DNA of 16,828 bases, taken from positions 1 to 16,828 of the forward strand of contig JBBRPS010000115.1 in assembly GCA_038227745.1 (NCBI GenBank). Direction: 5' to 3'. Positions 13,252 through 16,828 of this stretch are shown in pieces. The translations under genes and the position numbers were made by a program. The notes under the pieces are model-generated. The model saw only the letters and a program-made list of their open reading frames with translations, had not been told where the DNA came from and searched no databases. This stretch comes from DASPXY01 sp038227745. GTDB taxonomy: Bacteria; Planctomycetota; Planctomycetia; Gemmatales; Gemmataceae. Within the stretch, counting starts at the first letter, position 1. Each line of letters begins with the position of its first letter.

Positions 13252-13706
13252 GTCTCGCCCTCCGGCACCAGCAGCGTGCCGTCCGCCGCGAAGAAACCGC
13301 GGCCGTCCGCCTCCCAGACGCCCGCCGTCACCCGCGCCAGGAAGCGGCACACGGCGTCACACAGTTCCGCCGCCGACTCCTCTCCGTGCGGCCGTACGGT
13401 GAAGAGGCGTGCGGTGCCGATCATGTGCCGCATCAGTCGGGCGTACACCTCGCTGTCCCCCGCCGCCTCCAGCCACGCCGCCCAGCCGTTCAACTCCTGG
13501 CGGATGCCCTCCTCGCTGGCGAGATAGCAATTCACCTCGACGGCGGCGGACGGTTCGGTGCGGACCAGTTCCGCCCGGAACCAACCCTCGTCGTCGCCGC
13601 GGAAGTGCCCCGTGACTTGCAGGCCCTGGCCGTGCAGGGCCTGCAGCAGCGCCGCCGGCTCGGGGTGGACGTCGTTGGTCCCGAAGACCCGATACCAGGT
13701 GGACAT
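13248..13706 (-). CDS. Hypothetical protein between MoxR and DUF58 genes
   Basis: This 152-aa acidic soluble protein begins MSTWYRVFGTNDVHPEPAAL. I do not recognise a named domain. It has a first half rich in strands (GLQVTGHFRGDDEGWFRAEL, AAVEVNCYLASEEGIR), a helix with WAAWLEAAGDSEVYARLMRH, and a final part ending ADGRGFFAADGTLLVPEGE. No membrane segment or metal motif is seen. Two starts are possible: ATG 13706, or GTG 13712 whose GTGA overlaps the MoxR stop. The ATG was chosen for its protein-like N-terminus, though the coupled GTG is also plausible. Its stop overlaps the DUF58 start by 4 nt. Tight coupling on both sides implies a role tied to the MoxR/DUF58 machinery, perhaps as an adaptor. 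That is inference. Confidence 0.75.
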   Translation of the reverse strand: MSTWYRVFGTNDVHPEPAALLQALHGQGLQVTGHFRGDDEGWFRAELVRTEPSAAVEVNCYLASEEGIRQELNGWAAWLEAAGDSEVYARLMRHMIGTARLFTVRPHGEESAAELCDAVCRFLARVTAGVWEADGRGFFAADGTLLVPEGET

Positions 13707-13708
13707 GG

Positions 13709-14731
13709 TCACGGCTTCTTCCGCTTGTCGTACTTGGCCGGCTCGGGCGGCTCGATGGTCGCCAGCAGGAGCTGGATCACGTCCTCGGCGGTCTTGCCTT
13801 CCGCCTGGGCCTGGAAGTTGGTGCTGATGCGGTGGCGCAGCACGGGGATCGCCACCTTCTTGACGTCGTCGATGGCGACGCTGAAACGGCCATCCATCGC
13901 CGCGATCGCCTTGGCCCCCTCGACCAGGGCGATGCCGGCGCGCGGCCCCGCACCCCAGTCCACCATCTTGCGCACGAAGTCCGGGGCCTCGTCACTGCGA
14001 GCGCGCGTCGCCCGCGTCAGCCGCACCGCATAGTCACGGACGTAGTCGCCCACCGCCACCTTCTTCACCAGCTTCTGCATGTTCACGATGGCCCGGCCGC
14101 TCAGCACCTTGGTCAGCTCCAGCGGCTCGTCGCGCGTCGCCATCTCCAGGATGCGCTTCTCCTCGTCGAAGTTGGGGTAATCGACCTTGATGTTGAACAT
14201 GAAGCGGTCCTGCTGCGCCTCGGGCAGCGGGTAGGTGCCTTCCTGCTCGATCGGGTTCTGCGTCGCGATGACGAAGAACGGGTCGGGCAGAGGGTAAGTC
14301 TCCTGGCCGACGGTGACCTGGCGCTCCTGCATCGCTTCGAGGAGGGCGGCCTGGGTCTTGGGGGGCGTGCGGTTGATCTCGTCGGCGAGGATGATGTTGG
14401 CGAAGATCGGCCCCTTGACGAAGCGGAACTCACGGCGGCCGCCCTCCTGCTCCTCCAGGACGGTGGTGCCGGTGATGTCGGACGGCATCAGGTCGGGGGT
14501 GAACTGGATGCGCTTGAACGTCATGTCGAGAATTCGGCTGATCGAGCTGACCATGAGGGTCTTGGCCAGGCCGGGCACGCCGACGAGCAGGCAGTGGCCG
14601 CGGCTGAAGATGGCGGCGAGGATTTGCTCGACGACCTCCGTCTGGCCGACGATGGCACGGCGGAGCTGCTCGGTCATCTGGGTGCGCGCCTGGGTGAACT
14701 GGGCCAGGACTTCGCTAATGTCTTTGGACAC
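13709..14731 (-). CDS. MoxR-family AAA+ ATPase
   Basis: This 340-aa AAA+ ATPase has Walker A GVPGLAKT (51-58), Walker B IILADEIN (113-120), sensor-1 region VIATQNPIEQEGTYPLPEAQ (154-173) and the sequence QDRFMF, all typical of the MoxR family (AAA_3). A C-terminal lid domain contains GAGPRAGIALVEGAKA and VLRHRI. MoxR proteins use ATP to remodel or insert cofactors into partner proteins, usually together with VWA proteins encoded next to them, as here. The start is GTG 14731 (VSKDISEVLAQF), with GCGAGG at 14742-14747 at 10 nt spacing; the frame is open further upstream, but those residues are not protein-like. It is the first gene of the minus-strand operon. A TACAAT on the minus strand (14790-14785) could be a -10 box but lacks a good -35. 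Confidence 0.92.
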   Translation of the reverse strand: MSKDISEVLAQFTQARTQMTEQLRRAIVGQTEVVEQILAAIFSRGHCLLVGVPGLAKTLMVSSISRILDMTFKRIQFTPDLMPSDITGTTVLEEQEGGRREFRFVKGPIFANIILADEINRTPPKTQAALLEAMQERQVTVGQETYPLPDPFFVIATQNPIEQEGTYPLPEAQQDRFMFNIKVDYPNFDEEKRILEMATRDEPLELTKVLSGRAIVNMQKLVKKVAVGDYVRDYAVRLTRATRARSDEAPDFVRKMVDWGAGPRAGIALVEGAKAIAAMDGRFSVAIDDVKKVAIPVLRHRISTNFQAQAEGKTAEDVIQLLLATIEPPEPAKYDKRKKP

Positions 14732-14824
14732 CGGTGCGTTGCCTCGCGAGGGCCAGGGGGGACAGAGAGCGACGGCACCCGTGTATTGTAAAGGATGGGC
14801 CGCACAAGTGGAAACGGTCCCGGA

Positions 14825-14846
14825 CCCACCCGGTGCGACGGGTGGG
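14825..14846. repeat. Hairpin CCCACCCG-GTGCGA-CGGGTGGG in the divergent gap
   Basis: The 8-bp arms at 14825-14832 and 14839-14846 pair perfectly. The hairpin sits in the roughly 200-bp gap between the divergent MoxR and sialidase-like genes. The outer words CCCAC and GTGGG resemble those of the hairpins at 7311 and 12316, hinting at one family of dispersed palindromes. It lies upstream of both genes and is therefore not a terminator for either. Confidence 0.55.
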
Positions 14847-14936
14847 CTTGAACCCATCACTTCCCGCGGACGGGCGGCGCCGGAAGTCCGGACGAATTCA
14901 GTTCCCCTCGCGCCGCCGGACGGTATCATGGTGAGG

Positions 14937-16046
14937 ATGATGCGCGCAACCTCCGCATACCGACCGTTCCTCCAGCCCCTCAGGCGTTTTGCCCTTACGG
15001 GGATGATCCTGGCGGCGATGGCGACCGCCGCCCTCGCCCAGGCCCTCGGCGCCCAGCCCGGGGTGGTCCGCGCCGAGTTCATCTACGAGAAGGCGCCGTT
15101 CCCGCAGTGCCACGCCTCGACCATCGCCGAGTCGAAGGGCGGACTGGTGGCCGCCTGGTTCGGCGGGACGAGGGAGGGACACACCGGCGTCGGCATCTGG
15201 GCCGCCCGCCACGACGGCAAGGCGTGGTCGGCCCCGGTCGAGGTTGCCAACGGCGTGCAAGCCGACGGCAAGACACGCCATCCCTGTTGGAACCCGATCC
15301 TCTTCCAGCCGAAGGACGGCCCGCTCCAGCTCTTCTACAAGGTGGGGCCGAGCCCGAGCACCTGGTGGGGCCTGCTCATCACCTCCGCCGACGGCGGCAA
15401 GACCTGGTCGCCGCCGCGCCGCCTGCCGGACGGCTTCGTCGGCTCCACGAAGAACAACCCGATCCCGCTGCCCGACGGCGGCGTCCTCCATCCGAGCAGC
15501 ACCGAGGACCGCGGCTGGCGCGTCCACTTCGAGCGCAGCGATGCCGGCGGCACGAAGTGGGAGAAGGTCGGCCCGATCAACGACGGCAAGGACTTCGCCG
15601 CCATCCAGCCCGCCCTCCTCACGCACGCCGATGGCCGCCTCCAGGCGCTGTGCCGCACCCGGCAGAAGAAGGTCGCGGAGACGTGGTCGGCTGACGGCGG
15701 CAAGACGTGGAGCAAGCTCGCCGCGACGGCGCTGCCCAACCCTAACTCCGGCATCGCCGCTGTCACCCTGCGCGACGGCCGGCACCTGCTCGTCTACAAC
15801 CACACCGCGAAGGGCCGCAGTCCGCTCAACGTCGCCGTGTCGCGCGACGGTAAGAGTTGGCAGGCGGCGCTGGTGCTGGAGAACCAGCCGGGCGAATACT
15901 CCTACCCCGCCGTGGTCCAGGCGTCGGACGGCCTGGTTCACATCACGTACACCTGGAAGCGGCAGCGCGTCAAGCATGTCGTCGTGGACCCGGCGCGGCT
16001 GGCCTTGCGCGACATGCCCGGCGGGCAGTGGCCCGCCAACCCCTGA
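14937..16046 (+). CDS. Secreted BNR-repeat (sialidase-like) protein
   Basis: This 369-aa protein has an N-terminal signal peptide (basic RR near 16-17, hydrophobic 19-33, likely cleavage after ALA at 32-34). The rest is a predicted beta-propeller of the BNR_2/sialidase superfamily. Clear Asp-boxes are SADGGKTW at 150-157 and 251-258, SRDGKSW at 302-308, and degenerate ones near 90-97 and 201-208. The entry region reads CHASTIAESKGGLVAAWFGG. The classical FRIP motif of true sialidases is not seen, so the substrate may be another glycan. Several starts are close together (14928, 14937, 14940). The ribosome site is weak and I take the ATG at 14937. It precedes an aldolase-family gene by 38 bp, fitting an extracytoplasmic sugar-release step before intracellular breakdown. 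Confidence 0.82.
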   Translation: MMRATSAYRPFLQPLRRFALTGMILAAMATAALAQALGAQPGVVRAEFIYEKAPFPQCHASTIAESKGGLVAAWFGGTREGHTGVGIWAARHDGKAWSAPVEVANGVQADGKTRHPCWNPILFQPKDGPLQLFYKVGPSPSTWWGLLITSADGGKTWSPPRRLPDGFVGSTKNNPIPLPDGGVLHPSSTEDRGWRVHFERSDAGGTKWEKVGPINDGKDFAAIQPALLTHADGRLQALCRTRQKKVAETWSADGGKTWSKLAATALPNPNSGIAAVTLRDGRHLLVYNHTAKGRSPLNVAVSRDGKSWQAALVLENQPGEYSYPAVVQASDGLVHITYTWKRQRVKHVVVDPARLALRDMPGGQWPANP

Positions 16047-16084
16047 CCCGAACTCCCCCGGCGCAACCCCCTGTGAGGAACCCC

Positions 16085-16828
16085 ATGAGAACCGCCCCCC
16101 TGCCCGCGCCCCTGCGCGGCATCATCCCGCCGCTGGCCACGCCGCTGCTCGAGCAGGACCGCCTCGACCACGCCGGCCTGGAGCGCCTGGTCGAGCACGT
16201 CCTGGCCGGCGGCGTCCATGGCCTGTTCCTCCTCGGCACGACCGGCGAGGCGCCCGGCCTGAGCCACCGCCTGCGCTGCGAGCTGGTCGAGCGGACGTGT
16301 GCGCAGGTCGCCGGACGTGTGCCCGTGCTGGTCGGCGTCACCGACACGTCATTCATCGAATCGGTCGAGATGGCCGAGCACGCCGCGGAGGCCGGCGCCG
16401 CCGCGGTGGTGCTGGCGCCACCGTACTACTTCCCCGCCGCGCAGCCGGAGCTGGCCGGCTACGTCGAGCGCATCGCCGCCGCGCTGCCGCTGCCGCTGTT
16501 CCTTTACAACATCCCGAGCCACACGCGCGTGAGCTTTGAGCTGGAGACGATGGCGCGGGCGCTGCAGCTCCCGAACGTCGTGGGCGTGAAGGACAGCTCG
16601 GGCCAGATGGTGTTCTTCCACAAGCTGCAGCGGCTGGCGGCGGCGCGGCCCGATTTCGCGGTGCTGATGGGGCCGGAGGAGATGCTCGCCGACGGCGTGC
16701 TGTCCGGGGCGCACGGCGGTGTGTGCGGCGGGTCGAACCTGGCGCCGCGGCTGTACGTCGATCTCTATGAGGCGGCGAGCCGCGGTGACCTGGAGCGCGT
16801 CCGCGAGCTGCACGGGCGCGTGATGCAA
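16085..16828 (+). CDS. DapA/NanA-family aldolase-lyase (3' end outside window)
   Basis: The first 248 residues of a dihydrodipicolinate synthase/N-acetylneuraminate lyase family TIM-barrel are visible; the gene runs off the window. Family motifs are intact: GTTGE at 51-55, APPYYF at 111-116, catalytic tyrosine Y141 in LYNIPSHT and the Schiff-base lysine K169 in GVKDSSG. These enzymes make or cleave C-C bonds of pyruvate-containing acids. ATG 16085 has GAGGAA at 16075-16080. Its position 38 bp behind a secreted sialidase-like gene favours a catabolic sugar-acid aldolase (sialic-acid-like, or another 2-keto-3-deoxy acid) over lysine biosynthesis. Sequence alone cannot fix the substrate. It probably shares a transcript with the upstream gene. 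Confidence 0.88.
   Translation, partial: MRTAPLPAPLRGIIPPLATPLLEQDRLDHAGLERLVEHVLAGGVHGLFLLGTTGEAPGLSHRLRCELVERTCAQVAGRVPVLVGVTDTSFIESVEMAEHAAEAGAAAVVLAPPYYFPAAQPELAGYVERIAAALPLPLFLYNIPSHTRVSFELETMARALQLPNVVGVKDSSGQMVFFHKLQRLAAARPDFAVLMGPEEMLADGVLSGAHGGVCGGSNLAPRLYVDLYEAASRGDLERVRELHGRVMQ

Noticed and set aside
12586..13527. Plus-strand open frame opposite DUF58 and the 152-aa gene
   Set aside because: It crosses two real minus-strand genes and has no protein-like features.
13832..14791. Plus-strand open frame opposite MoxR
   Set aside because: Antisense shadow of a strongly recognised AAA+ ATPase.
1..16828. CRISPR arrays, tRNA and rRNA genes
   Set aside because: No regularly spaced repeats, tRNA cloverleaf with conserved GGTTCGAATCC-type arm, or rRNA-like stretch was noticed on either strand.

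Overview
This is very GC-rich bacterial DNA. It most resembles a planctomycete of the Gemmata type. The reasons are a MoxR/DUF58/BatA-like von Willebrand set with an extra small gene, a CPxC zinc-ribbon/proline-rich/membrane protein, a planctomycete-style tyrosine recombinase and a retropepsin-like small gene. The assignment rests on gene content and protein style recognised by eye, not on a search.

Left part (1-2180): accessory or scarred DNA. It holds the 3' end of a small hypothetical gene (1-372) and an N-terminal scrap of a tyrosine recombinase (about 409-560). That scrap collides with a minus-strand SWIM zinc-finger gene, which seems to have lost its native 3' end and to carry a 5' frameshift. 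An AT-richer divergent control region (about 1010-1177), full of TCAAC/GTTGA and GTATAC repeats, separates it from a ribbon-helix-helix-like small protein (1178-1375). A lipoprotein with a tRNA_anti-like (OB-fold) region follows (1463-1987).

Mobile-looking module (2181-4996, plus strand): a small one-helix protein, a 103-aa unknown, a 106-aa protein overlapping a retropepsin-like aspartic protease, and an intact tyrosine recombinase with catalytic residues R228, H322, R325 and Y356. The recombinase stop overlaps the start of the next gene, a zinc-ribbon/4-TM protein (4993-6234).

Core part (6314-14731, minus strand), in transcription order: MoxR AAA+ ATPase, 152-aa unknown, DUF58 protein, BatA-like VWA membrane protein, a second VWA membrane protein with a GATase-like segment, then a leaderless BtuF-like cobalamin-binding protein. 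The first five look like one operon: neighbouring starts and stops overlap or nearly touch, except for two short gaps of about 50 bp. The MoxR ATPase probably remodels or activates a VWA-based envelope complex, since all three VWA-type proteins keep a DxSxS metal-site motif. Perfect hairpins lie at 7311-7353, 12316-12343 and 14825-14846 and may be dispersed REP-like elements.

Right end (14937-16828, plus strand): a secreted BNR/sialidase-like protein followed by a DapA/NanA-family aldolase cut by the window end. They are probably a sugar-acid catabolic pair.
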